From NCBI GenBank assembly GCA_029721435.1, contig CM056573.1, forward strand, positions 98,819,447-98,883,446: 64,000 bases of DNA, written 5' to 3'. This document shows, one piece after another, positions 9,848-21,906 of this stretch; the stretch's first letter is position 1, and each line of letters begins with the position of its first letter. The notes under the pieces are model-generated. The model was not told where the DNA came from and ran no database searches. It worked only from the letters and a program-made list of their open reading frames with translations. The stretch is from Gymnothorax reevesii. Taxonomy: Eukaryota > Chordata > Actinopteri > Anguilliformes > Muraenidae. Both the position numbers and the translations under genes were made by a program.

Positions 9848-11924
9848 AAGGGCTGACCCATAAAAATCGAAGCTTCGAAGCTTCAATCGTTGCCATGGTA
9901 ATCGACCATCAAGTTTTTTTTTTTTTTGGTGCGCAAGCGACCTATAATTTTGATATTTACGTTAAAATGGTGTAATTTATTTGATATTGCACATTTTGAA
10001 GCAGTTGTTGTTTCACGAAAAAGGGTGAAAAAGTCCAAAGTCAGTTTTTTTTCTAAATAAGAAACCAGCATTGTGAGTTACTGGTCTGTCTCAATGCCAT
10101 GTGTCATTATGTCGGCATAGGCTACACAGCCTAGTTCGTTTTTATTCATTCTAGAGATCTTCGTGGACTACACGGCTGTAATTTAATTATTTTATTGCAC
10201 ATTTCTTACATTTGATGTGACCTGATTACTGCACATTCATGTTCGTTTGAATAAAAAAGAAAGTAGTTGAAGCAGCGATCAGTACTTGCTGTGTACTGAC
10301 CCAGACAAGATTTCCTGCCTCAAAATCACAGATCTAAGGTCAAAGGTCAAATCCAGCAGGAAACATGACATTGCACATGTATGTGTCACAGTGAGTTACC
10401 ATACCAAATTTGGTGAAGCTGCAATATTTGTTGGCGAGTACTGACCCATACTAGATTTCAAGGGTCAGGCTCACAGAGCTAAGGTCAAAGGTCAAATCCA
10501 GCAAAAAACATGACTTTGCACATTCATGGGTCACAGTGAGTTAGCATACCAAATCTGGTGAAGCTGTGAGAATTAGTTGCCGAGTACTGACCCGGAGAAA
10601 ATTTCCAGGGTCAAGGTCAGAGAGCTAAGGTCGAAGGTTGAATCCAGCAAAAAATCTGATGTTGCACATTTATGGGTCATAGTGAGTTATCATACCAAAT
10701 TTGGTGAAGCTGGGATCATTAGTTGCTGAGTACTGGCCTAGACAATATCACCCAGACAAGATTTCCAGGGTCAAGGTCACACCCGGACAAGATTTCCAGG
10801 GTCAAGGTCACAGCGCTAAGGTCAAAGGTCAAATCCAGCAAAAAACCTGACGTTGCACATCTATAGGTCATAATGAGTTACCATACCAAATGTGGTGAAG
10901 CTGCGATCATTAGTTGCCGAGTACTGGCCCGGACAAATGTGACGACAACACCCCTCCGGCCAGAGTTGGCCGAGGGGTAAAAAACCAAAACATTCCTTTC
11001 TAACACGCGCTCATCCAGGAGTTAAAGCACATCTAATCAAGCTCTAAAAATCATCTTTTAACATTGGACTTTTTATATTAATTATGCTTCAATAACCATC
11101 AAGTTGTGAAGGACAAGCCATTTAAAGGAAGAAAGTTAGATGAACAACTTCTTCCTTTTAATTTGTTTTCTTCACTCTGTTGTAGCTAATTGAGACGGTC
11201 AGATGCCGAATATTCACGGTAGATGTGTTACATTGAAATTAATAGTTGACATCCTGGAAACCTGCCTGTGAAGTTTTGGTGACGTGTGCACCCCTCGCTG
11301 CTGACCACTGTGTCAGCTGCGCCTCCGCTGAGCCAACGTTTGACTGGTCAGAGCTGGTGAGCTTTCAGCCCACTCTCAGCGTATCCTTTCGGCACGAAAT
11401 TGCCACTGTCCCAGGCCAGTGGACTGAGTTTTTTCCTTTTATTCTGGCTCGCGGGCTCGCTTCATTTGGATTAAACACTGTCTTTTCTTATCTGTATTGC
11501 AGAGTTTTAAGTTGTTATTTCTCTAAATACATTCTGAGTTTAAACAAGATCCTAATTATTTCGTTTCTGCCTTATTTTTAGTATATTACCAAGTTATAAA
11601 AGTTTGGTTATGATACTTATGTGGTGGATAAATCTTATTTCTTTTGGTTATTTGCTTCCCGCCTGCGCTCATATGAATCCGTCCGCGACTATATGCAGCA
11701 CTGATTCCATTAGCTGTCCGGTGAATGAGCTGACCATGGTTCTCTAACAGCAATTTGAGAGGCATGATCTGCAGCCCTGAAGTGGTCTTTTGGTCTTATC
11801 ACAAGTTTTATTCATTCTTTCTTTTTTGATCGGCCATCCTACTGTGCTGGCAAAGCTTCGATTATGATCGATTTTATGTCCGCGAAGCATCGACTCTCTA
11901 AATTTGCTCATCGGGACAACCCTA
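9848..11924. mobile_element. Non-autonomous hAT element with 8-bp target duplication
   Basis: The left end AAGGGCTGACCC (9848) and the right end, read inward as TAGGGTTGTCCC from 11924, match at 10 of 12 positions. The flanks are GTGTCTAG (9840-9847) and GTTTCTAG (11925-11932), an 8-bp duplication with one mismatch. Subterminal AAGCTTCGA motifs occur at both ends. No transposase frame was recognised. The interior carries a ~146-bp tandem array. Confidence 0.75.
10276..10978 (+). repeat. ~146-bp tandem array with terminal hairpin
   Basis: The motif CTAAGGTCAAAGGTC (CTAAGGTCGAAGGTT in the third copy) recurs at 10333, 10479, 10625 and 10816. Spacings are 146, 146 and 191; the last is longer because a ~45-bp piece is duplicated inside the unit (about 10750-10810). 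The array ends with a hairpin CCCCTCCGGCC/GGCCGAGGGGT near 10954-10978, then an A-run. The layout matches the Helentron-like elements at 1105 and 12391, so this may be a separate insertion inside the hAT. Confidence 0.8.
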
Positions 11925-11932
11925 GTTTCTAG

Positions 11933-12390
11933 CACTTCGGCCGGAGAAAATCTCTAGTTTGATTTCCTAGTGATTTGTTATATTCTATTTATTGTTAGAA
12001 ATTGCATCTTTCAGAAATTTTCTCTCTTGTTGTTTATTTTCTATCGCACTGCTTCTGTGTTGCGGACATTTATTTGTCCTTGGAAGCGAGAGGTTTTACC
12101 GGAGGTGTGTCCCTCTTCTGTGTTTGTCTCTTGTTTGAGCTGCTCTTTGTTTCTCTCGCTGGTCGCGGCACCTGGTGTCCTGTCACCACCCATCACACCC
12201 TCACCGTTAAACAAGCGATAACTCCGTATTACTTTGCTTGATTAGCAATCAGAAGATCAATCAACTAATTTATTAAGACTAATCAGCAGAATGACAGGTT
12301 ATTATGCCTCATTCAATGCTTGTTCAGTATGTTTATGATAATGTTTCCCCACTTAAATGCATATTTTTTAAAGCCATTCAAACAAAAAAA
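11933..12390. other. No recognisable gene or element
   Basis: The overlapping open frames at about 11970-12240 have no recognisable motif and are judged spurious. The stretch ends in an A-rich run, which is the insertion site of the next element. Confidence 0.4.
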
Positions 12391-12858
12391 ACAAGATGTG
12401 TTTGTAAAACACTAATGCCCCCGTATGCCAAGGTCAAGAAGACAGGATCAAGGCCTAGATCACCTTTCTTCAACGAGAGGAATCCTATACCTAAGTATCA
12501 AAGACGTACCACTAACCAGTCAAAAAAGTTTTTGCCAAGGTTAAACTTTTATGAAAATGTCACTGACGCCAAGGTCAAGGTCACGAGGTCAAATTTGATG
12601 ACCTCATTTGAAAGCTCTCGTCACATGGGATGGACATGCCAAGTATCAAAGACCTACCACTAACCAGTCAAAAGTTATGGCCAAGGTTAAAGTTTTATGA
12701 ATATGTCACCGACGCCAAGGTCGGGGTCGCAAGTTCAAATTTGATGACCTCATTTGAAAGGTCTCGTCACAAGGGATGCACATGACAAGTATCAAAGACC
12801 TACCATTAACCAATCAAAAGTTATGGCCAAGGTTAAAGTTTTTTTTCACTGCGGACAA

Positions 12859-12893
<35 letters not shown>

Positions 12894-12940
12894 GACAGGT
12901 GAAAAACTATATGCCCCCGAAACTTGGTTTGCGGGGGCAT
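12391..12940 (+). mobile_element. Helentron-like element, ~147-bp tandem core
   Basis: It starts ACAAGATGTGTTTG after an A-run and ends GCGGGGGCAT before another A-run. AGTATCAAAGAC recurs at 12494, 12642 and 12788 (spacing 148 and 146). An ACAG/ACGG run (about 12857-12897) and a terminal hairpin ATGCCCCCGAAAC/GTTTGCGGGGGCAT follow. The termini resemble those at 1105-1659 although the cores differ. The Helentron/pearl-like class is inferred from architecture only. Confidence 0.6.
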
Positions 12941-15900
12941 AAAAAAATAGGGAGCTTATTTTCAGTCTTCTTTGATCATCTGATGAACAAAAGGTTAAAA
13001 TGATACAGAATTACTGAGAGAGTTGAGATTTTCACCAATTAACTATTAAGATTTCCATCCTTGCAGTCTCAAATCAAAGTGTACACGTAAATCTGGCTAC
13101 ATATAGGCTAGGTCTTAATTGTTTGGTCAAAAAAGTAGTAAAAACTGATTGACTGTCAAACAGGCATAGAGCGTGGAAACAGGTCCAGCGATAAAAGGTG
13201 AAGTCACTGCCTCCTCTGACCACATGTCTCTTGACGACCATCATCTACAAACTCAAGTCAGCCACGTCTTTAAAAAAACCCCATTTGTTTGGCATCTTTG
13301 TCATAGCAGTGTCTTATCATTCTTGTCCCTCACTAAGCTCTCTGATAATAAGAGAAAACAAAGTGTGGGGCAGCAGTTAACCGGTGTGAGAAGCAGGCAC
13401 CAGTGACCTCTGGCTCCTCAGAAATGGTGAGAAACTCTATCAGAGTGAGCTGGGGTAGAGAGGCGGTGGGCTGGCTGATGTATAAGAAAGCAGATAACGA
13501 GAAGGGGGTTCGGTCTAAACGCAGGCTGGAACGTGTCTCCAATCATTAGCTATGGTGGGAGAAAGGTTTATAGGTACATTTCACAACGCAGCTGTCCACC
13601 CTACATGCAGGTGGAAAGACAAACGTAATCAATAAATTGTTCTGTAATGTCAGCTGCATACTTTGCGGTGCCAGGGAAGTGGTAAGGCAGTACTTATTGG
13701 CTGATCCCCAAATGAGCAAAAAACAACCTGAGTGATTATTTACAGACATACTTCTTAATATCACATCCAAGACTATTAATACATCTGAAATCCACTCTTG
13801 CAGCAAGAAGTTTTTAGTGTGCTCTGTGATAACACACTTGCTGTCATAATTAGCAAACCAGCACAGAATGGACTGTACCAAAAATTCTCGCTTTAGGCAG
13901 GTTGGTAATAGATTGGGTCTCACTCAAGAGTCATATCCCATTCAAACTTGACCACTTTGGGCTGTTACTGATAAGTAACATCGGAGGCACTAGGGTTCAG
14001 TGTCTGATTATGTCACTATCGCTTTCAACTCTGCCTTTTATTACACTATGCATCAAAAAATCATACATCTCCTGAAACTCTGAGAGAGAAGGCTTTATAT
14101 TTTAAGATAAACAGAACTGTCTTGAGTGAAAACAAACACGGCTGACAAAATATGTTCAAAACTACAATTTAGTCTCTTGTCTTATCACATAGTCTGCAGT
14201 TTTCAGTACAGAATAGTCCCAATTCTCACTGCTTATACAGATTAAAACCGAGATATTTGCACCCTCTGAGGCAAAAATTATTTGCCAATTCTTAGGAGGA
14301 CATCCTTATTGAAATCGTGAATGGCACCCTAAACTGTGATTGGTTGAAGGTCTGCATCCCACACCAGTGATGATGTTGCAGTGTTTCCACCCCATCCTCC
14401 CTCCAATCATAGCTTTCCACCTCCATTCCCCGGCAGCTGCATCTCTCAGAAGGATTATGCTTTTCATACAAATTGCAATGGAGACAAATCGGCCAATGAA
14501 GAGGCTATACATCATCCCTGTCCACTTTAATTGCAGTCTGATATGGAGCGCGAGCCTTTGATTTTATTTCTAGTCCTCTTTCCGGGCCAAGAGCATGGGT
14601 GGAGGGGTAGCTTAGTGTGTAGAAATAAATCACCCTCTGCAGTCTTTCATTTTAGTGTGTATGCAGTGCAAGCCTGTGCATGAGCCACACAGGAATTAAC
14701 TCAAAACAATGGCAATGGATTATGACTCAAAGGACAACCAATGCAGAAAATCCAATTAGTCCTGCGGTCAACAATCTGTGAAGGGAAAATAGCAGAGTAA
14801 GCCTAACGAAGGGCTGTTAATTGGTGCATCCTGAAAAAAATAAAGCCTGTTTCAGTCTATGTGCTGATAACTGCAATAGTTCGCTTCCACAGATTCAGTG
14901 TTATTCTCAAGGGATTTAAGTAAATTGTATCTATTCCAAAGCACTGAAAGGGTAAATACTGCACTAATTAGTTGGTTAGAACTGCTAGGTATCATTATAA
15001 AGGCGCTGGATTATTAAAAAAACAAAAAAAAAAAACATGCTAGCTGTCAATGAATAAATGCATGTGCATATATACATAATTACACAATGACATTATCAGA
15101 TCAGAACTCATTTGCAAAGATCAGAAACACAATGTCAAGTAAATAGTCCTAAATGTTAGGAACAACAAGGAGAACCACAAGTAATGATATAAACAATAAC
15201 AGCATTCTGTAAACATCAAACTTTGGCAGACGACAAATCAACAGTGAAACCATTTGTAAGAGACGGGGAACGCACCAACTGTTTCTGATTTTTCTGCCGT
15301 CTCGTTCATATTGTGGTTCATTATTTAACCCTCCCACTCCTCACTTCTCCTTGCTTGTGGTTGCTTTCATATTGATTGAAGAAACAGAGTTTAATCTGAA
15401 GAGCTTGTGGTTGCCATGGTGCTCAGCCTGCTGTTCTCTCGGCACACACGATACCAAAAAGACTAGCTATATTTGATCTAAATTTACCCCTTGCTCCAAG
15501 AAAAGGTTACAGGTAATGAATGCAATTGTGCCCAGTATAAAAAATCCTTAACTGAAGTGTTAACTGACAGTCCATGGGGTACAAACCACTGCATCTGAAT
15601 CCTGCCCAGTATTTCATTAGGTCAAGTCAGTTCACTGCCTAGTTTGAGTGAGCAAGGTCCTGGGTCATCTTCCTGTATAATGAAATGCACACACCGAGTA
15701 TTCTGAATATTAAGACATGCTGTACAATATCTTCACATACGGCTAACCAAGAATAGCTTAACAGCCACAGGCTTCCAAAAAATACGCAAAACCACTCAGT
15801 TGTGAGAAGCTCCACCACAATAAAATGGTAAAAAATACAACAGCCTTCAATCCAACAGCTCTTTTACAAACTATACAATCATGTTGGTCCATTGCAGCTC

Positions 15901-17110
15901 TACAGTACATCAGAGCGGTATGTACGATCCAGTACCATTCAAATGCACTACCCAGACTAAGTCATGTTGTTTGTCAAACAATCAAGAGTATGGGTCAGTT
16001 GATAGTAGCAGACGTGGTCCCCTCTCAAATCAATATTCATTGTTTAAAAGTGACCCTGAATTGCAAATGGTAAAGTTGGTTTATGACGGAATAGTGTAAT
16101 CTAATACACGGTTATACCAAGGTATCTTGCAATAACAGCTATAATGATTTTCTCTAGCTTCTTCAAGGACCCACCAGGGACCTTGCACCCCAGTTTTGGA
16201 ACCTTAAGCCAACTTACAAGTCCGTACTTTGGCGTGAGGAGTGAACTGAAGTAGCAGAGTTATAAATCAAACACATCCTGGGTTGGCTATCTGGGGAAGC
16301 ACTATTTCTTTCACCAAAAACCAGTCAGACCTCATTTGTCTGTGCCTACCTTTGCCTCTGATGTGGGTTCCAGGTAACATAGTCGATTTCCAAGTCCCTC
16401 TGCAGTCAGGCAGAACTTGCGATTTTCTTTCTGGATGCTGGCAACACATTGCAGCACCACTTCATCATCCTGTCAGGTGAGAAAAGTGACAAGTGATCAG
16501 TGTGGCTGGAAAGCCTGGAAAAACTCAACAGTACCTCCACACCTTGGGTCACGGAGAGCTCCCTCTTTCAAAGAGTCACGGTCCATTACCAGGGTGATTA
16601 TTCACTTGCAAACCACTCACATTCAGAGTCTAGACCTCTGCTGTCACTTCCAATCTCAGAGTCCTCAGTTTTGGGATTAACCATCTCAGCTCAGGTTAAT
16701 GTGAATCCTTCAGTCAAGAATCCATTACCTGTTACATCATGCTCAGCTCTTAATGCAGATATGTCTAAACTGTAGCTGCTCCTCAGTATAGGATCATTCT
16801 TCCATCAATACACTCAGGGAACATTAAGGGCATAATGTTGGTTCGCGTAAGCTCAAAGCCAAAAATAACTCAGTCAAGACCACCGTACTCCCTTCAAACC
16901 CCACAAACACAAAGACAGTCAATTAACTATTCAGATGTCGGCCGTGTGTATGTGTGCATGCATGTGTTTGTTAAAGACTACTGTCTACTCAAAAAAAGTA
17001 GAGATTAAATGTTGCATTAAAAATAAAACTGAAAGCAGTAATGAGTAAATTATCAAGGACCTGTGTTACCTTACAAACAATACAATGGCTCAGTAGTTGA
17101 TGTTTCACCA
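12941..17110. other. No recognisable gene or element
   Basis: About 4 kb of non-coding sequence. All open frames are short and motif-free. No SINE boxes, inverted termini or splice-bounded exon were recognised. It may be unique intronic or intergenic DNA, but nothing here proves which. Confidence 0.45.
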
Positions 17111-17114
17111 CAAG

Positions 17115-17575
17115 CATTTCAGTCAGGCAAGTCACGTTGAAATGTTTATTGCGACAACGGAACATCGTTTAAGTTAGGCTAAATATCTTTCCCCTCTTTT
17201 TTTTTTCTTTTTTTGCGGGAGCCAGCAGGTGGATGCTGGGGTAAAGGTGGGGCTGAAGAGCAGGCAGCCATACTGATGCAGAGCAGCTATGCATGTAGCA
17301 AGCAGAAGGAGAGGTGAGAGACTTTCTTCATTGAAATTGACTGCCACTTTCGGAGGATTTGACTGCAGAGGATATAGATGGTGACGTAATAGAGTAGCTC
17401 AAGTTAACTGCCTGAGCTAGCTCACAGGCATAGTCCCATTTCAGTCAGTCAACTCACGTTGAGATGTTTGTCACAATAGCGGAACGTAGTTAGAGTTAGG
17501 TATCTAGTCTCCAACCTCATCACTCCCCGCAGAGAAGTTATATTGGGGAGTGATGATTAAATATCTTCCCCCCCA
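17115..17575 (+). repeat. Diverged direct repeats with a small hairpin insertion
   Basis: About 17115-17193 and 17440-17575 share CATTTCAGTCAG, TCACGTTGA(A/G)ATGTTT, CGGAAC and TAAATATCTTCCC in order. The second copy has about 55 extra bases. These contain a perfect 12-bp inverted repeat (TCATCACTCCCC at 17517-17528, mirrored at 17545-17556). Confidence 0.6.
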
Positions 17576-17619
17576 AGAGAGCATTGACTTAGAGCCCAGT
17601 TCATTCTTTTCATTTATTT

Positions 17620-18085
17620 ATTATTATTCTTTTTTTTAAAATAAATTTGGAATCTCCAATCCCACCCGAATCCGGGATGCCGAATTTGAGAACTATGTAT
17701 AAGCCTTGCTCGTATGTGACCCCTTGTTGCCAGCTCAGGAGAGAAAGAGAGTTCAAGGCTCTCCTCCGAAGCACGCGCCTGTCAGCCCCTGCATCTTTAC
17801 ACTCATTGGTCGAAACTTTCGTAACTTCAGAACGAGGGCAGAGGATACCCGAACATGACTGCTAGCTTAGAATCTCACTGACGAGCGCCCGGCTGGCCAA
17901 TAGGAGGCGCTTGAGCAACAAACAAGGCAGTTTTTAATAAAAAAGTAGGGACTTCCCGGCAGTCCCTTCCCAGTTTGCATACCTGCAGCGCTATAGCCAA
18001 TCGTGTGCTGCCCTGAAAAAGCTGCCAACCACTGCCAGTTAGTATGACCGGGGATCGAACCCGTGCCATGGTAGTCACTACTGCT
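17620..18085 (-). mobile_element. ~470-bp tRNA-derived SINE, minus copy
   Basis: The reverse complement aligns along its length with the SINE at 47003-47483. Shared blocks are GGTTCGA(T/G)CC (B box), GGTCATAC, ACTGGCAGTGGTTGGCAGC, AAGGGACTGCCGGG, TGCTCAAGCGCCTCCT and GTGCTTCGGAGGAGAGCC, followed by an A-rich tail at the low-coordinate end (about 17620-17645). The head is partly diverged. Confidence 0.78.
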
Positions 18086-18099
18086 CCGCAAATGCAGCG

Positions 18100-18480
18100 C
18101 TATAGCCATTCCTCATGAGCTCCTCGGCCACAAATAGAATACTCTATTAATACTATCCTGCTCCTCCGTTTCAAGGGGAATATTCCATCTTATGGAGCTG
18201 CAATGTGTGGGCCGACGCACAAGCTGTCGTGCAGCCATTCCTCATGAGCTCCACGGCTATGAGGGAATTTTCTCCCTCGTGAAGATTCTATGTGCGGGCC
18301 TAGGCCCCAGCCACTACATGCCCACTCCTCATGAGGTCCTCAGCTACAAGGGGAATATTCCATTCAGAGGAGCTGTTATGTGTAAGTGTAGGCACCAGCC
18401 CCACGTGGCAACTCCCCACGAACTCCTTGGTCAGCATGCTGAGGAAAGATACGTAGATGGCAGAACACTCTAACCCAGCA
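18100..18480 (+). repeat. 87-bp tandem repeat array
   Basis: TCCTCATGAG and variants occur at 18110, 18239, 18326 and 18413. The last three are 87 bp apart; the first gap is 129. Units also share GGGGAATATTCCAT and TATGTG(C/T)G. The array abuts the SINE head, whose GCAGCGCTATAGCCATT motif leads into it. Sequence from 18481 to 18787 holds nothing recognisable. Confidence 0.65.
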
Positions 18481-19029
18481 AACCACCTGATATATGAATA
18501 TTTCTTCACATAGACCATGGGCCGAACCCCAATATCGTTTCAGAGTGCTCCTGTCAAAAAGGTGAAGAGTATGCCTCTTATCAAAAATATGATGAGATAA
18601 CACGAAAATGAAAAAGTTCTACTTTTCACATGTGTTCGTTATCCAGAAAAATGTACTCAAAGTCAGCAAATTTGTTTTGTTTGTTGCCATGGGTGCAGTG
18701 TCAAATTTGCCTATCAGATAACAGGAAGGCCGTTTTCTCCCGTACAACCAATATGTCAAGTGCTTCCCAAAAGCACAGATGCAAAGTTACAACCCCGATT
18801 CCGAAATAGTTGCCTGTAAATTGTATAAATTGTAAAGTGTAAATTGTGAATAAAATCAAAAGACAGTGACTTTCAAATCACACCAGCCAGTATTTTATTC
18901 ACAATAGAACAGAGATAACATAGCAAATGGTGAAACTGAGAAATGTTACAATTTTATCCACAAAATGAGCTCATTTCAAATTTGATGGCTGCTACAGGTC
19001 TCAAAAAGTTGAGACGGGCCTGTTTACCA

Positions 19030-19990
19030 TGGTGTAGCATCCCGTCTTCTTTTTAACCCAGAGTGGAGGCATCTGGGCATTGAGGAGACAAGTTTTTTGA
19101 GTTTAGCCATTGGAATTTGATCCCGCTCTTGTTTAATGCAGGCTTCCAGCTACTGGAGAGTTTTGGGTCTCCTTTAACAGACTTTTTGTTTAATTATGCG
19201 CCAAATGTTCTCAATCAGTGAAAGATCAGGACTGCAGGCAGGCCAGTTCAGCACACAGATTCTTTTACTAAGAAGCTATGCTGTTGTAATAGCTCCAGTA
19301 TGTGGTTTTGCACTGTCCTGCTGAAATACACAAAGCCCTCCCTGGAATAGGCGTCCTCTGGTGGAGAGCATATGTTGCTCTAAAACCTTTAAATATCTTT
19401 CATCATTCATGGTGCTTTTTAAAACATGCAAGCGTCCCACGCCACATGCACTAATGCATTCCCATACCACCAGAGACGCTGGCTTTTGAAATGAATGCTG
19501 ATAACAGGAGGGATGGTCTATCTCCTCTTTTGCCTGGAGGACACGACTCCAAAAACTTCCAACAAGAATGTCAAATTTGCACTCGTCTGACCACAAGACA
19601 CTTTGCCACTTTGCTACAGTCCATTTTAAATGAACCTTGGCCCACTGAACACGGCGGCGCTTCTGGATCATGCTAAACAATGGCTTCCTTTTTGCATGAT
19701 AGAGTTTTAGGTGGCATCTGTGGATGGCACAGTGGACTGTGTTTACAGACAGTGGTTTCTGAAGTATTCCTGGGCCCACTTAGTAATGTCAATGACAGAA
19801 TCATGTCGGTGAGTGATGCAGTGGCGTCTGAGGGCCCAAAGATCACAGGCATCCAGTAAAGGTCTTCGGCCTTGTCCTTTACGCATATATAGATTTTTCC
19901 AGTTTCTCTGAATCTTTTGATGATGTTATGCACTGTTGCTGATGAGACCTTCTAAGCCTTTACAATTGTACGTTGAGGATCATCGTTTTT
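19030..19990 (-). pseudogene. Decayed Tc1-like transposase of element A
   Basis: Several minus-strand frames join to a Tc1-type transposase. The N-terminal helix-turn-helix end is near 19933-19900 (MHNIIKRFRETGKI). The longest block is 19779-19276, with KRRRVQWAKVHLKW, SVLWSDECKF (first Asp) and VFQQDSAKPH (second Asp). The catalytic-Glu region (LIENIWRIIK) lies around 19230-19200 in another frame. At least two frameshifts and stops occur, including one soon after that motif. It is clearly related to, but older than, the transposase of nested element B: both share FRKPLSV/LQKPLSV, KLKLYNAK/LKLYHAK and VLEQHML. Confidence 0.85.
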
Positions 19991-20308
19991 AAAGTATTCC
20001 AAAATTTTTTAACGAAAGCCTCCACAGGTTGGAGAGCCTCTGGCAATCTTTACTTCTGAGAGACTCAGCCTCTCTAAGACATTCCTTTTATAGCCAATCA
20101 TGTTACACCCCTGATGCCATTTAACTTCATTACTTGCTAAATGTTCTTCCAGCTGATTCTCTTATATATCAATTGCTCTTTTTTTGCCTGTGTCCCAACT
20201 TTTTTGTGTCCTGTTCCAGCCAGAAAATTTCAAATAAGCTCATTTTGTGGATAAAAATGACATACGTTTCAGTTTCAACATTTGAAATGTTATCTATGCT
20301 CTATTGTA

Positions 20309-21906
20309 CAAAACCCAAAACCAGTGAAGTTGGCACCTTGTGTAAATCGTAAATAAAAACATACAATGATTTGCAAATCCTTTTCAACCTATATTCAATT
20401 GAATACACTGCAAAGACAAGTTTGTTCGAACAGGTAAACTTTGTCATTTTTTGCAAATATTAGCTCATTTGGAATTTGATGCCTGCAACATGTTTCAAAA
20501 AAGCTGGCACAAGTGGCAAAAAAGACTGAGCGAGTTGAGGAATGCTCATCAAACAATTACTTGGAACATCCCACAGGTGAACGGGCTAATTGGGAACAGG
20601 TGGGTGCCATGATTGGGTATAAAAGCAGATTCCCTGAAATGCTCAGTCATTCACAAACAAGGATGGGGCGAGGGTCACCACTTAGTGAACAAATGCGTGA
20701 GCTGATTGACAAACAGTTTAAAAACAACATTCCTCAACGAGCTATTGCAAGAAATTTAGGAATTTCATCATCTACGGTCCGTAATATCGTCAAAAGGTTC
20801 AGAGAATCTGGAGAAATCACTGCATGTAAGCGACAAGGCCGAAAACCAACATTGAATGCCCGTGACCTTCGATCCCTCAGGTGGTACAGCATCAAAAACC
20901 GACATCAGTGTGTAAAGGACATCACCACATGGGCTCAGGAACACTTCAGAAAACCACTGTCAGTAACTACAGTTCGTCGCTACATCTGCAAGTGCAAGTT
21001 AAAACTCTACAATGCAAAGCAAAAGCCATTTATCAACAGCACCCAGAAACGCCGCCGGCTTCGCTGGGCCCAAGCTCATCTAAGATGGACTGATGCAAAG
21101 TGGAAAAGTGTTCTGTGGTCTGACGAGTCCACATTTCAAATTGTTTTTGGAAACTGTGGACGTCGTGTCCTCCGGACCAAAGAGGAAAAGAACCATCCGG
21201 ACTGTTATAGGCGCAAAGTTCAAAAGCCAGCATCTGTGATGGTATGGGGGAGTATTAGTGCCCAAGGCATGGGCAACTTACACATATGTGACGGCACCAT
21301 TAATGCTGAAAGGTGCATACAGGTTTTGGAGCAACATATGTTGCCATCCAAGCAACGTATTTTTCATGGACGCCCCTGCTTATTTCAGCAAGACAATGCC
21401 AAGCCACATTCTGCACGTGTTACAACAGCATGGCTCCGTAGTAAAACAGTGCAGTACTAGACTGGCCTGCCTGTAGTCCAGACTTGTCTCCCATTGAAAA
21501 TGTGCGGCGCATTATGAAGCGTAAAATACGACAACGGAGACCCCGGACTGTTAAACAACTTAAGCTGCACATCAAGCAAGAATGGGAAAGAGTTCCACCT
21601 GAAAAGCTTCAAAAATTGGTCTCCTCAGTTCCCAAACGTTTACTGAGTGCCGTTAAAAGGAAAGGCAGTGTAACACAGTGGTAAAAAGGCCCCTGTGCCA
21701 TTTTTTTTGCAATGTGTTGCTGCCTTTAAATTCTAAGTAAATGATTATTTGCAAAAAAAAAATAAAGTTTCTCAGTTTGAACATTAAACATCTTGTCTTT
21801 GCAGTGTATTCAATTGAATTTAAGTTGAAAAGGGTTTGCAAATCATTGTATTCAGTTTTTATCTACGATTTACATAACGTGCCAACTTCACTGGTTCTGG
21901 TTTTTG
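20309..21906 (+). mobile_element. Tc1-like transposon B nested in A
   Basis: The termini CAAAACCCAAAACCAGTG (20309) and the mirrored CACTGGTTCTGGTTTTTG (ending 21906) are flanked by TA (20307-20308 and 21907-21908). Inverted repeats extend inward past GTAAATCGTAAATAAAAAC. The 1598-bp length is typical of Tc1. It lies inside element A, so it is the younger insertion. Confidence 0.92.
20663..21684 (+). pseudogene. Tc1-like DD34E transposase, single frameshift
   Basis: The start chosen is ATG 20663 (MGRGSPLSEQMRELI); the frame is open upstream to 20513. Visible parts are an N-terminal HTH (QRAIARNLGISSSTVRNIVKRF), a GRKP motif, a second HTH near KPLSVTTVRRYICK, then the DDE domain. The first Asp is in SVLWSDESTF, the second in FQQDNAKPH and the Glu in SPIENVRRIMK. 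A one-base deletion near 21457 shifts the frame just before the Glu motif; the downstream frame runs to TAA 21682-21684. Counting across the shift gives 34 residues between the second Asp and Glu. Otherwise the gene is intact, so this copy is fairly young. Confidence 0.9.

Noticed and set aside
10276..10978. CRISPR-like array
   Set aside because: Units are ~146 bp contiguous tandem repeats without short spacers, in a eukaryotic repeat context.
12754..13003. Frames with Thr/Asp/Arg repeats (TDRQTDRQ)
   Set aside because: Translation of the ACAG/ACGG microsatellite in the Helentron-like element.
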